From: a virus
IMG/VR virus record: IMGVR_UViG_3300033273_000162
Location: 1 to 52,777 of that record
Strand: one strand, 5' to 3'
DNA: 52,777 bases
Below the pieces are notes generated by a model. The model was not told the origin of the DNA. It saw only the letters and a list, made by a program, of their open reading frames with translations, and did no database searches. Of the stretch, positions 1 through 7,112 are shown piece by piece (the stretch's first letter is position 1; each line of letters begins with the position of its first letter). The position numbers and the translations under genes are program-made.

Positions 1-53
1 TGTTCGCCACTGTGACCTTGGTAGTAAGTTGGAAAGTAGGGACTGGTAGGCAT
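1..53 (-). CDS. 14: Neck protein gp14, 5' end only (truncated by window edge)
   Basis: An ATG one base after the gp13 stop codon opens a frame that stays open to the window edge and gives 17 residues beginning MPTSPYFPTYYQGHSGE. The short N-terminus with aromatic NPYF/SPYF-like residues, and the position directly after gp13, fit the gp14 neck protein of T4-like phages. In T4, gp14 joins gp13 to close the DNA-filled head before tail attachment. Only the start is visible, so the call rests mainly on gene order. The one-base gap to gp13 suggests coupled translation. Confidence 0.7.
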   Translation of the reverse strand, partial: MPTSPYFPTYYQGHSGE

Positions 54-54
54 C

Positions 55-855
55 TTATCCGATCATATCCATTGGTGGGATTGCATACTTGCTGAGAACT
101 TCGCTTTCGATTTTCTCAATTTCTGCTAGTGCGTCTGTGTATAGTTCTCTACCATTAAGAGTAATACCACCTGGCAACTGAACGTTGTTATACTTAATCA
201 AGTTTTGACCCCACTGCTTCTTCATGAGAGCAGTAGCATACTTCTTGACAAACATATCATTGTACATCTCAGTAGCATCTGTAGGATCGATAAGACGATG
301 ACACTCAATCAGGATGTTAGATCCTTCGTTGAGAAAGTCTTTGTCTAGATCCATATAGAGACGATCACGACGCATGGTGTATCTAAACTGCTGGAATGAT
401 CCATTGTTTAGGACCATATCCAGTGTCTCTAGATACTGCTTGTTCATATAATAGTTGAGGATATCAAGTGATCCGAATGCATAGAGATCATTCAAGAACA
501 GTTGATACTCAACACCAAAAAGATTGGAACGGATTGAGTTGCTGACAAGACCAAATACTCTAGTGATACCAACCACATGATCTGGGACTGGAATATAATT
601 TGTTGTTTCTTTCCAGTCAGTTGTGCCACTAGTTGTTGTTATGCTAGCAGCAAACCTTGTCTTATCGTCAGCAGTGATTTCATGGAATAGATATGCACGC
701 TCCATACCGTTGTAACAGTTCTCTTGGAAGAACTGAATGGTGTCATCAATAACGTTATTGACCTGTTCGTCATCGATATTAACTTGTAGGACAGGCTCAC
801 CAAGCTGTCTCTTACAATATGTGATGAGTTCAGCTCTTGAATTTGGAGATGCCAT
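55..855 (-). CDS. 13: Neck protein gp13
   Basis: This 266-residue protein begins MASPNSRAELITYCKRQLG and continues with a conserved region (VNIDDEQVNNVIDDTIQFF) typical of the gp13 head-completion/neck protein of T4-like cyanophages. With gp14 it forms the neck that seals the filled capsid and receives the tail. A longer frame is possible from a TTG four codons upstream. I chose the ATG at 855 because residues from MASPN match the family start and an AAGG-type ribosome-binding sequence lies about 13 bases upstream. That sequence is inside the 3' arm of a hairpin ending in six T residues, so translation may depend on where the mRNA starts. The neighbour downstream is gp14, as in other T4-like genomes. 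Confidence 0.9.
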   Translation of the reverse strand: MASPNSRAELITYCKRQLGEPVLQVNIDDEQVNNVIDDTIQFFQENCYNGMERAYLFHEITADDKTRFAASITTTSGTTDWKETTNYIPVPDHVVGITRVFGLVSNSIRSNLFGVEYQLFLNDLYAFGSLDILNYYMNKQYLETLDMVLNNGSFQQFRYTMRRDRLYMDLDKDFLNEGSNILIECHRLIDPTDATEMYNDMFVKKYATALMKKQWGQNLIKYNNVQLPGGITLNGRELYTDALAEIEKIESEVLSKYAIPPMDMIG

Positions 856-862
856 TACACAC

Positions 863-897
863 AAAAAATCCCTTCTTACCTATTTAGGAAGAAGGGG
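863..897 (-). promoter_or_regulatory. Hairpin with T-tract in the gp13 leader, burying the RBS
   Basis: On the minus strand CCCTTCTT (896-889) pairs with AAGAAGGG (877-870). An 11-base loop contains CCTAAATAGG, and ATTTTTT follows the stem. By form this is an intrinsic terminator, but it ends only eight bases before the gp13 ATG and its 3' arm carries the only plausible Shine-Dalgarno sequence (AAGG). It could terminate or block translation of read-through mRNA. A late-promoter-like CTAAATA lies in the loop, so mRNA started there would lack the 5' arm. Confidence 0.7.
881..887 (-). promoter_or_regulatory. Late-promoter-like element CTAAATA for gp13
   Basis: CTAAATA differs from the end of the T4 late consensus TATAAATA by one base and sits 26 bases upstream of the gp13 ATG, in the hairpin loop. 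The same variant precedes two other genes in this window (22532-22538 and 35839-35845). Confidence 0.4.
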
Positions 898-903
898 TTT
901 AGT

Positions 904-910
904 ATTTATT
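904..910 (-). promoter_or_regulatory. Putative T4-type late promoter upstream of gp13
   Basis: AATAAATA on the minus strand overlaps the TAA stop of the 63-residue gene and lies about 49 bases upstream of the gp13 start. It matches the T4 late consensus in seven of eight positions. Transcripts starting here would contain the whole leader hairpin, unlike ones started at 881-887. Confidence 0.45.
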
Positions 911-1097
911 CAGCAGGTGCAGGTTCTCCTTCTGGTGCGGCACCTTCTCCAGCAAGCAGACCTAGGGTTTCTAGTCCGCCTTCTAGTTTCAGTTTGTATT
1001 CCTGTGCCTTTGCAAGATTGGTTTGTAGTTCAGCAATTTGCTTTTCTGTAGTAGCAATTTGCTCCTCAAAGTTTTTCTTCAGTGTCTCTTGATCCAT
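906..1097 (-). CDS. Small acidic coiled-coil protein
   Basis: This 63-residue protein has a strongly helical, heptad-like core (residues 3-45, rich in E, K, Q, L) and an Ala/Pro/Glu-rich, probably disordered tail ending in APAE. A GAGG ribosome-binding site lies five bases before the ATG. It fits tightly between the U32-like/methyltransferase gene and gp13, so it is co-transcribed with them. I do not recognise a family. Similar short coiled-coil proteins are common among cyanophage late genes and may be minor structural or assembly factors, but nothing here proves that. Confidence 0.75.
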   Translation of the reverse strand: MDQETLKKNFEEQIATTEKQIAELQTNLAKAQEYKLKLEGGLETLGLLAGEGAAPEGEPAPAE

Positions 1098-1104
1098 AGT
1101 AACC

Positions 1105-2790
1105 TCAGCGTTTTTTAAGAATTAGAATATAGAGTCCATTCCACCAGCTTGTGGAATCTTCAAGTTCGGGAGTGAGAATTTGTCTCTCAAACAGAAGTTC
1201 AAGATTATTTATCTCAACAAAATTCTGCCCTGTTCGGATAACACCATCAAAGTTGGCATCATCTAATACTAACACAAACGTGTCCGCTAGTAAAGGGAGA
1301 AGATTATTCAGACAAGAAACTTGATTTTCATCATGGTCTCCATCGTAGAAAATAATGTTTGGTTTTCTATTGATATCATCCTCATTGATATCATTTGCGT
1401 CTTTGTCTAGCAAAGTAGATTTCAGACTGCCAAACATCATATTGTTTTTCATGAAAGATTGTTTTGGATCTTTCACCCCTTTCCAAATAATATCATCTCT
1501 AGCAGGTGCAATTTCATGCTCGAAATTATCAACAGCATATGAGTAGATATTGTTATTCATGATAGCAGCAAAGTAAGTGCTACCAGTGTATGATCCGATT
1601 TCTAGATATGTATTTCCAGGATCAGAACATAGATGATTGAGGAAATGTCTTACACGATGAGAAGACAATCCTTCAATATGATATCCATATTCAACAAAGT
1701 TTGTTTCACCTGTTGCAGAACGATCGATAGCATCAAGAGTTAGTTTGACTAAGGGATGCTCAATTCTATCTTGCTTACGATAGTGTGCGTCAATAACAGA
1801 CTCACAGTAGTTGCAATCCCAACAATCAAACTGACATGTCTTGATCTTTTCTCTCCAGATATCAATTGGTCTCTCATTGAGATCCTTGTCTTCCATATAA
1901 GCATTGAGTTCTGGGAACAATAACTCTTCGTCATTTGCCCACCTCTCAATGATATCCATACTCTCTTTGAGACGCATGACAGATTCTCTACCATGCATTT
2001 TGAAAACATCAATACCAAGATCAAACATCTCCTCCCAGTCCTTTTTCCAAGGTGGAAGATTTGCTGCTTTCAATGCTACGGAACTATCTTCATGTTCCCA
2101 CTTAGAACAAGAAACACGACTGATAATACTTCCAAAGTATGGAGGTTCGTGATTCTCTCTGGTGTTATTGTAATGGTAATGTTCTGGCATAATGGGACAA
2201 CCACCCCAACAACCTTCATTAGCAAGCATAGAGAACTTGACTGGTTTGCCGATAGAAGCACAATATTCTTTTGCTTCTTTCAAGCGACGCAACTGATCAT
2301 GATCACGCATCAAATCTCTATCAAGATTCACATAGTGGAATCCTGCTTTAGCAAGAGACACAATATCATTTGCTTTAGTAACCTCATGTAGAATCGTATT
2401 CTTGATATACAACTCAGGAAACTCTTTCTGAATCTGACCAGTCAATACCCATGAAGTATGTGGAATAGTAACCGTTCTAATACCAGCTTCATACAGATGT
2501 TTGAAGTTGGCAATCCACAAGTCAAGCAGTTCTTGTGATGGTCTTACGTAGATGTTATTAAACGTAGCAGACAGAGGAATGCCAGTTTGTTTTTGAACAT
2601 AGATGGCATTGTATGTTGTTTGACGTAAATCATCTTCAAATACATCTCCCATTGCATCCTGCATGAATGGTGGCATTCTGCATGTAAAATACAAATCGAA
2701 GATATAATCCTTATGCTTTTTCAAGAAAGGAATCAGATGCTCATTAGCAAACTGCTCATCAATTTTTGGATTGATTGGAAGACTAAACAT
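1105..2790 (-). CDS. U32-like TIM-barrel Fe-S protein fused to a methyltransferase-fold domain
   Basis: Residues 1-340 look like a peptidase U32/UbiU-type TIM barrel, with strands such as RTVTIPHTSW (105-114) and HYVNLDRD (152-159). The Cys pattern NEGCWGGCP (C194, C198) plus C228 resembles the 4Fe-4S ligands of U32 proteins, which act in oxygen-independent hydroxylation of ubiquinone precursors or RNA rather than proteolysis. A second group, C319, C323, C326 and C329 (CX3CX2CX2C), may add a fourth ligand or bind a second metal. Residues 385-560 resemble a class I SAM-dependent methyltransferase: glycine-rich loop YLEIGSYTGSTY (395-406), acidic AVDNF (419-423) and FYDGDHDENQV (481-491). The start overlaps the upstream oxygenase stop as TAATG, so the two are coupled. 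The substrate is unknown. A radical-SAM reading is less likely because no clear CX3CX2C occurs near the N-terminus. Confidence 0.6.
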   Translation of the reverse strand: MFSLPINPKIDEQFANEHLIPFLKKHKDYIFDLYFTCRMPPFMQDAMGDVFEDDLRQTTYNAIYVQKQTGIPLSATFNNIYVRPSQELLDLWIANFKHLYEAGIRTVTIPHTSWVLTGQIQKEFPELYIKNTILHEVTKANDIVSLAKAGFHYVNLDRDLMRDHDQLRRLKEAKEYCASIGKPVKFSMLANEGCWGGCPIMPEHYHYNNTRENHEPPYFGSIISRVSCSKWEHEDSSVALKAANLPPWKKDWEEMFDLGIDVFKMHGRESVMRLKESMDIIERWANDEELLFPELNAYMEDKDLNERPIDIWREKIKTCQFDCWDCNYCESVIDAHYRKQDRIEHPLVKLTLDAIDRSATGETNFVEYGYHIEGLSSHRVRHFLNHLCSDPGNTYLEIGSYTGSTYFAAIMNNNIYSYAVDNFEHEIAPARDDIIWKGVKDPKQSFMKNNMMFGSLKSTLLDKDANDINEDDINRKPNIIFYDGDHDENQVSCLNNLLPLLADTFVLVLDDANFDGVIRTGQNFVEINNLELLFERQILTPELEDSTSWWNGLYILILKKR

Positions 2791-3521
2791 TAGTATAACC
2801 TGAAGAAGTGATCTGGATTTCTCTTTCTATCTGGAGCATTGTACAAAGACTCTTCTGTCAAAATGTCAATACCAAGTGTAACACGTTCCACATCAGACTG
2901 GTGTTCTGTAGTCCAATGCACAACATATTCTGGAAATAAAGTTAGGGTTCCAACTTCATTCTCAAGCGCAGCAGAATTCATAGTATATGGATCCTGATAG
3001 ACTGTGCTTGTGCCGCTGACCTGCAGAGATAGATTTCCAGAAAGAAAACTCCATCCATCTCCGCTGTGTTGATGAGGATTAATCTTCTGACCTTTCCTCA
3101 TTACATTTGCCCAGCATTGCGCCCATGGTTTAAGTTCCATGACATTTGCGCCAACATGATGACACAACTCCGCAATTGCATAATGCAATTCAATTTTTAA
3201 TTTTCTTACAACATAGTTCTCATCATAGTCATCCCACTTGAGGATGTTGTATGCTGGAAACTTTGCAGTCATACTGTCTGGTCCCAAACCTGTGCCACCA
3301 TCATACATTAAATGGGGGTTGAGTTTGATAATACTCTCTTCTTTTTCTAGAATAGTCTTTGTCAGATATTTTGCTTCTTGCTCAATAAGAATCTGACTAT
3401 TCCAAAATGGAATAGAATAAACTGGAGCAAATGGCGTATGCTTTTCTTTGTTGCCAAACAGTTCTTTAATTCTGTCTTCTGCTGTTTCTGGTTCAACCCA
3501 GGCATTTGGATCGCTATTCAT
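2790..3521 (-). CDS. 2OG-Fe(II) oxygenase, HxH type (first of three)
   Basis: This 243-residue protein carries the jelly-roll signature of the 2OG-FeII_Oxy_5-like family. HQH at H150/H152 sits in INPHQHSGDGWSFLSG, followed by GTLTLFPEYVVHWT with H202 and a distal R213 for 2-oxoglutarate binding. These enzymes use Fe(II), oxygen and 2-oxoglutarate to hydroxylate or otherwise oxidise a substrate; here the substrate is unknown. A TTG would give five more residues, but I chose the ATG at 3521. It overlaps the upstream stop as ATGAATAG and has a GGGTG sequence just before it. It is one of four oxygenase-like genes surrounding the halogenase. Confidence 0.8.
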   Translation of the reverse strand: MNSDPNAWVEPETAEDRIKELFGNKEKHTPFAPVYSIPFWNSQILIEQEAKYLTKTILEKEESIIKLNPHLMYDGGTGLGPDSMTAKFPAYNILKWDDYDENYVVRKLKIELHYAIAELCHHVGANVMELKPWAQCWANVMRKGQKINPHQHSGDGWSFLSGNLSLQVSGTSTVYQDPYTMNSAALENEVGTLTLFPEYVVHWTTEHQSDVERVTLGIDILTEESLYNAPDRKRNPDHFFRLY

Positions 3522-4176
3522 AATCACCCATCCCAATCATACTGTATCTATCTTCATCCACATACCAGTTTTCTAAAATCCATGGTGAGTGGAAGAAACC
3601 TCCATTGTAAAACAATAATGTATTATACTCCATTGGAGCGATGCAAGACAACTCCCAGTCTTCGTCCCCTCTGAAGTTCTTCCATTGTTCATAACCAGTC
3701 TCTTTGATTGTTTTATCAAAGAGATAACTGTTTTCCTCTTCTGTCAATTCATTGACATGTATCTTACCTTTGTAAGACCAGAAAGCAGTTCCACCCAAAC
3801 ATTGTTTATTGAACCAGATATTCCAAACACCTGGCCAAGCATCTGAATGTGGTAAGTGTGCATTCTTTTTCATCTGCATGTTGCCGTTGTAGATATTACA
3901 AGACACTCTTGCAGGATTCCAGTTGCATACATTATCACGAACAAAGTTAGCAATAAACTTCGCTGCCCATGGTGGAACATCTTGTCTCCATCCAGGAGAA
4001 TATGTACTATCCCTAACAGCAGGAAAATTCAAGAGAAGTTCTTTGTATTCTTCTGGATACTTGAGAAAGTTTTTAATTACTTTAAATTTTGTTCCATCGT
4101 AGATTGCATCTTCTACTTTAGCATCATCATTTATCTGACATATAGATGAAAGATAATCATTATCAAATCGCTTCAT
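3514..4176 (-). CDS. DUF6445-type putative 2OG-oxygenase-like protein
   Basis: The 220-residue protein has LPHSDAWPGVWNIWFN with an HxD pair (H110, D112), then GGTAFWS (128-134) and a later FFHSPW with H196 and R210. This order (HxD, GGT, distal H and R) is that of a non-haem Fe(II)/2OG oxygenase fold and resembles DUF6445 proteins, which in bacteria are often encoded beside tryptophan halogenases. Here too the halogenase is nearby, separated only by another oxygenase gene. The start overlaps the upstream stop as ATGA, showing translational coupling. Its reaction is not known; acting on the same substrate as the halogenase is an inference from context. Confidence 0.65.
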   Translation of the reverse strand: MKRFDNDYLSSICQINDDAKVEDAIYDGTKFKVIKNFLKYPEEYKELLLNFPAVRDSTYSPGWRQDVPPWAAKFIANFVRDNVCNWNPARVSCNIYNGNMQMKKNAHLPHSDAWPGVWNIWFNKQCLGGTAFWSYKGKIHVNELTEEENSYLFDKTIKETGYEQWKNFRGDEDWELSCIAPMEYNTLLFYNGGFFHSPWILENWYVDEDRYSMIGMGDYE

Positions 4177-4838
4177 TGTCTTTCAATTCTGAAACTGTAG
4201 GAGTGGTTATAGATGTAACGTGGCATCACATTGAATGAAATTGAAATTCTGTTGTCTTCTTTATTATCAATATATCCATGAGATATGTTTGACTGCCAAA
4301 GAAGAAGATCGCCTTCTGTATAATCTACATGTGCTCCCCATGTATTATACTTTGTTGGATATTTGATGGGTATATCAATAGTCTGCATAACAGAGTTTTC
4401 TGGATTGAAGTCTTTGTTCTTGAATCCAATAGGAGCATGTAATCCTTTGATGAAATTTACATAGTAAGTTCCAGACACATATGCATTTGCATGTGTGTGA
4501 TTAAACTGCTCTCCACCAGCATCACATTTATTGAGCCAGCAATCAGTGACGATCATTTCTCCCTTGAGTTCATACCCAAGAACGTTCTCAACATAGTCAA
4601 GAGACTTTTCTGTAATCCACTCTTCAAACCACTTGAATTCTGGAATGTCAAGTAAATTCATATTATCTCTGTTAAAATAGTGCGCCAATGCACCATTATC
4701 AACATTTACTTTCTTGATCTTTTCGTCTTCATCAACTTGGTGCAGAAGACCGAAACACTGATCTTTAAGTTTTTGAGTTCTTTCATCGTCTAGTCTATAT
4801 TTCCCAATCGCTCTTGGGAAGATTTCAATTACTGCCAT
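4173..4838 (-). CDS. 2OG-Fe(II) oxygenase, HxH type (second)
   Basis: This 221-residue protein shows the core signature of the 2OG-FeII_Oxy_5-like family: HTHANAYVSGTYYVNF with H114 and H116, then GDLLLWQSNISHGY with H187, and NRISISFNVMP with R197. The SGTYYV and ISISFN segments are the usual strands flanking the metal and cosubstrate sites, so it is probably catalytically competent. It overlaps the 3' end of the halogenase gene by 14 bases and in turn overlaps the DUF6445-type gene by ATGA. The gene order suggests that halogenase and oxygenases are made together. Confidence 0.85.
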   Translation of the reverse strand: MAVIEIFPRAIGKYRLDDERTQKLKDQCFGLLHQVDEDEKIKKVNVDNGALAHYFNRDNMNLLDIPEFKWFEEWITEKSLDYVENVLGYELKGEMIVTDCWLNKCDAGGEQFNHTHANAYVSGTYYVNFIKGLHAPIGFKNKDFNPENSVMQTIDIPIKYPTKYNTWGAHVDYTEGDLLLWQSNISHGYIDNKEDNRISISFNVMPRYIYNHSYSFRIERQ

Positions 4839-6366
4839 AAATGTTTGCTCTCAAGTAGTCATACAGAGACAGAGAATTGTTTGCTATGTTCTGCCACTTT
4901 GATCTTATAGAGTTATTTATTGACACAAAATTATCGATCATTTTCTTCTTATCTACTTGCGGGAAGTCCCATTCCCACTGAGACATAACTACTGGATCGA
5001 TCATTCTATAGTCCATTCCTGCACAAATGCAATGCACTCCCACTGGAGGGTGATCTTCAACAATGTCTTGTCTTCTAGCAAGATCATAGAACTGAGAAGA
5101 TGTTGGTCTTTGCATTACCATGTCTTCATCAAATGTTTTGTTGTGAATATCTTTCCAGTATGATGTATCTATCCTGAGTGAAAGGGTGTAGTGAAATGCT
5201 ACAAAATGTGCGAAGCGATCGAACATTTTTCGTGTTGTGAAGTTATAAACATCACGATCCCATTGGTTATATTCACCACGATTCAATGCTCTCACTAGTT
5301 TGAGCAAAAACTCATGAACTGTATATAATCCACTGCTCTGTAGAGGTTCGATAAAACCTGCTGCCATACCAATCCCAACAACATTCTTTACCCATGTTCT
5401 CTCGTGGATACCAACACGCATCTTGATATCTTTGAATTCAACTTCACCACAATCACCAAGATAATTTTTGAAGTCTTCTAATGCTTGCTCTGGTGAAATA
5501 GAGTTGTCGTCATAGACATAACCCGTACCAATACGAGACCACAGAGGAATATTCCATACCCATCCATGACCGATTGCTGTGCATGTTGTGTATGGTTCTA
5601 GTTGTTCCTTCTTATTCTTATATGGAATCTTAGTTGCCCACGCACGATTGTTTGGAATAATATCGTTGTAGGAAATAAAAGGTTCCTCTAGTTCATTGAG
5701 AAGCAACGCTTTGTTGCCTGTGCAATCAATAAACAGATCTGCAGGGATAAATCTTTCGTTATTTACAAAAACTCTCTCAACACCATCTTCTCCTGTATCG
5801 ATAGATGTTATTGATGCTTGAATATGTTTTACTCCACGAGGAATGCAATAGTGATCTCTGAGATACAAACCAAACTTCACACCATCAAAATGGTATGCAG
5901 TATCTCTTTCAAATTTGTAATTCTCTAGATCTGTTCCTGTGTATATTTTGTTATCTTCAATGCAAGGCATTGTAGAATAAAACGTCCTACAATAATCTTG
6001 TCTTGGTGTGCCAGGATATAAATGCTTCTTCAGTTGCCAATCATTCAATCCTAGAAATTTCTTTTCGTAAAATGGATGACCTAGTGGATTGTGAAATCCA
6101 CCATCATCAATCTTATAGAAATCAACAAACTTAATGCTCTGCTTGTATGATGCATCGCAATACTTCATGAAGTCTTTTTCTTTGATACCCAAAGCAAACA
6201 TCCATGGACGGATACCTGCCAGCGTACTTTCTCCTACACCAGAGATAGGATGATCGGGACTTTCAATAAGTGTGATCTGTTTTTCTGGAAAAAAATGGAT
6301 GAGCGTTGCAGCACTCATCCATCCAGCAGAACCACCACCAACAATAACGATGCGATCAAACTTCAT
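4825..6366 (-). CDS. Flavin-dependent halogenase, VirX1/tryptophan-halogenase type
   Basis: The 513-residue protein opens with a Rossmann FAD-binding motif (VGGGSAGWMSA, residues 9-19). It has the halogenase signature GWVWNIP (268-274) and a lysine at the usual HOX-binding position in ASYKQSIKF (K75), as in PrnA and RebH. Flavin halogenases oxidise chloride, bromide or iodide with FADH2 and O2 and transfer it to an activated aromatic carbon. The cyanophage Syn10 enzyme VirX1 is a characterised iodinating member, and this gene is probably its relative. In PrnA/RebH a catalytic glutamate lies in PLESTG; here the aligned segment is EPLQSSG, so Gln343 replaces Glu. No flavin reductase gene is nearby, so host reductase is presumably used. 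The start overlaps the upstream oxygenase stop as ATGA. Confidence 0.88.
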   Translation of the reverse strand: MKFDRIVIVGGGSAGWMSAATLIHFFPEKQITLIESPDHPISGVGESTLAGIRPWMFALGIKEKDFMKYCDASYKQSIKFVDFYKIDDGGFHNPLGHPFYEKKFLGLNDWQLKKHLYPGTPRQDYCRTFYSTMPCIEDNKIYTGTDLENYKFERDTAYHFDGVKFGLYLRDHYCIPRGVKHIQASITSIDTGEDGVERVFVNNERFIPADLFIDCTGNKALLLNELEEPFISYNDIIPNNRAWATKIPYKNKKEQLEPYTTCTAIGHGWVWNIPLWSRIGTGYVYDDNSISPEQALEDFKNYLGDCGEVEFKDIKMRVGIHERTWVKNVVGIGMAAGFIEPLQSSGLYTVHEFLLKLVRALNRGEYNQWDRDVYNFTTRKMFDRFAHFVAFHYTLSLRIDTSYWKDIHNKTFDEDMVMQRPTSSQFYDLARRQDIVEDHPPVGVHCICAGMDYRMIDPVVMSQWEWDFPQVDKKKMIDNFVSINNSIRSKWQNIANNSLSLYDYLRANIYGSN

Positions 6367-7106
6367 AATACTGTCAATCTGTTCAGTGAATTTGGGAAAC
6401 CTAGACTTCCTCTGAAGAATAGGTTGAATGAAATACTAAATCTAGTCTCTTCTGTATTTTCATTTGGAACTGTATCATGCTCTAACCAAGATGGAAAGAT
6501 CAAACACATACCCTTTTTGGGTTTCATATAGATCTCACCTGAGTTTAATTCATTTCTACCTTCCACTTTAGGCATGTAGAAGAATTTCATTCTAGTTGGA
6601 TCAATGAATCTGATATAGTTTGAAAGAGAATTCTCTGCAACATGTGGAGGATCCTCTGGATACCAAACTCCAGCAAACATAGCATTGCTATGGGAGTGTG
6701 GGTGAATGTATCCACTGTGTCCTAGGACATTTCCCCACATAGTTTCCATGTGTGGTTCAATATCAATATATGCATATGCATTGAAAACACTAGAAGCAAT
6801 ATCAAGAATACTATTCTTTAATTCAGAGTAAATAGGATTCTCGTGCAAAGTATCTTCTGTGTAGAAAGAAACTTTATTTTTTTCTAGTTTTCTTTCATCA
6901 TCACCAGGAAGAACATAATCCCCAATTGACTTCGTTACTTGATAGTCTGGTGCTTGACTGTATTTTTCTTTTAGATCATTAATAATTTCATCTGTGTTTG
7001 AAACAGAAATGCTACTTTCAAATATAGGTGTTGGAAAGGTATGATGAATTGTCTTCAATTCGGTCTTTGGTTGCTCAACCGAATAGTCCCAAAAGTTTTG
7101 ATTCAT
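6363..7106 (-). CDS. 2OG-Fe(II) oxygenase, HxH type (third)
   Basis: The 247-residue protein has SGYIHPHSHSNAMFAGVWY with H135, H137 and H139, then GMCLIFPSWLEHDTVP with H210, and TRFSISFN with R222. This is an almost textbook 2OG-FeII_Oxy_5 pattern (HxH, FPSWLxH, RxSISFN). It is the first gene of the enzymatic island in transcription order and ends in an ATGA overlap with the halogenase. An AAGAG ribosome-binding sequence lies upstream of the ATG. Homologues are frequent in marine cyanophages, usually of unknown substrate; prolyl hydroxylation of proteins has been suggested for relatives but cannot be read from the sequence. Confidence 0.88.
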   Translation of the reverse strand: MNQNFWDYSVEQPKTELKTIHHTFPTPIFESSISVSNTDEIINDLKEKYSQAPDYQVTKSIGDYVLPGDDERKLEKNKVSFYTEDTLHENPIYSELKNSILDIASSVFNAYAYIDIEPHMETMWGNVLGHSGYIHPHSHSNAMFAGVWYPEDPPHVAENSLSNYIRFIDPTRMKFFYMPKVEGRNELNSGEIYMKPKKGMCLIFPSWLEHDTVPNENTEETRFSISFNLFFRGSLGFPNSLNRLTVL

Positions 7107-7112
7107 AATATA

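Noticed and set aside
737-1051. 104-residue plus-strand frame
   Set aside because: It spans gp13, the leader hairpin and the coiled-coil gene in antisense and carries no recognisable domain.
1993-2391. 132-residue plus-strand frame
   Set aside because: It is antisense to the U32-like/methyltransferase gene, which is far better supported by its motifs.
1105-2790. Radical SAM enzyme
   Set aside because: A CX3CX2C appears only at 319-326 (with another Cys at 329), after a barrel that already fits U32 proteins; radical SAM enzymes normally have it near the start of the barrel.
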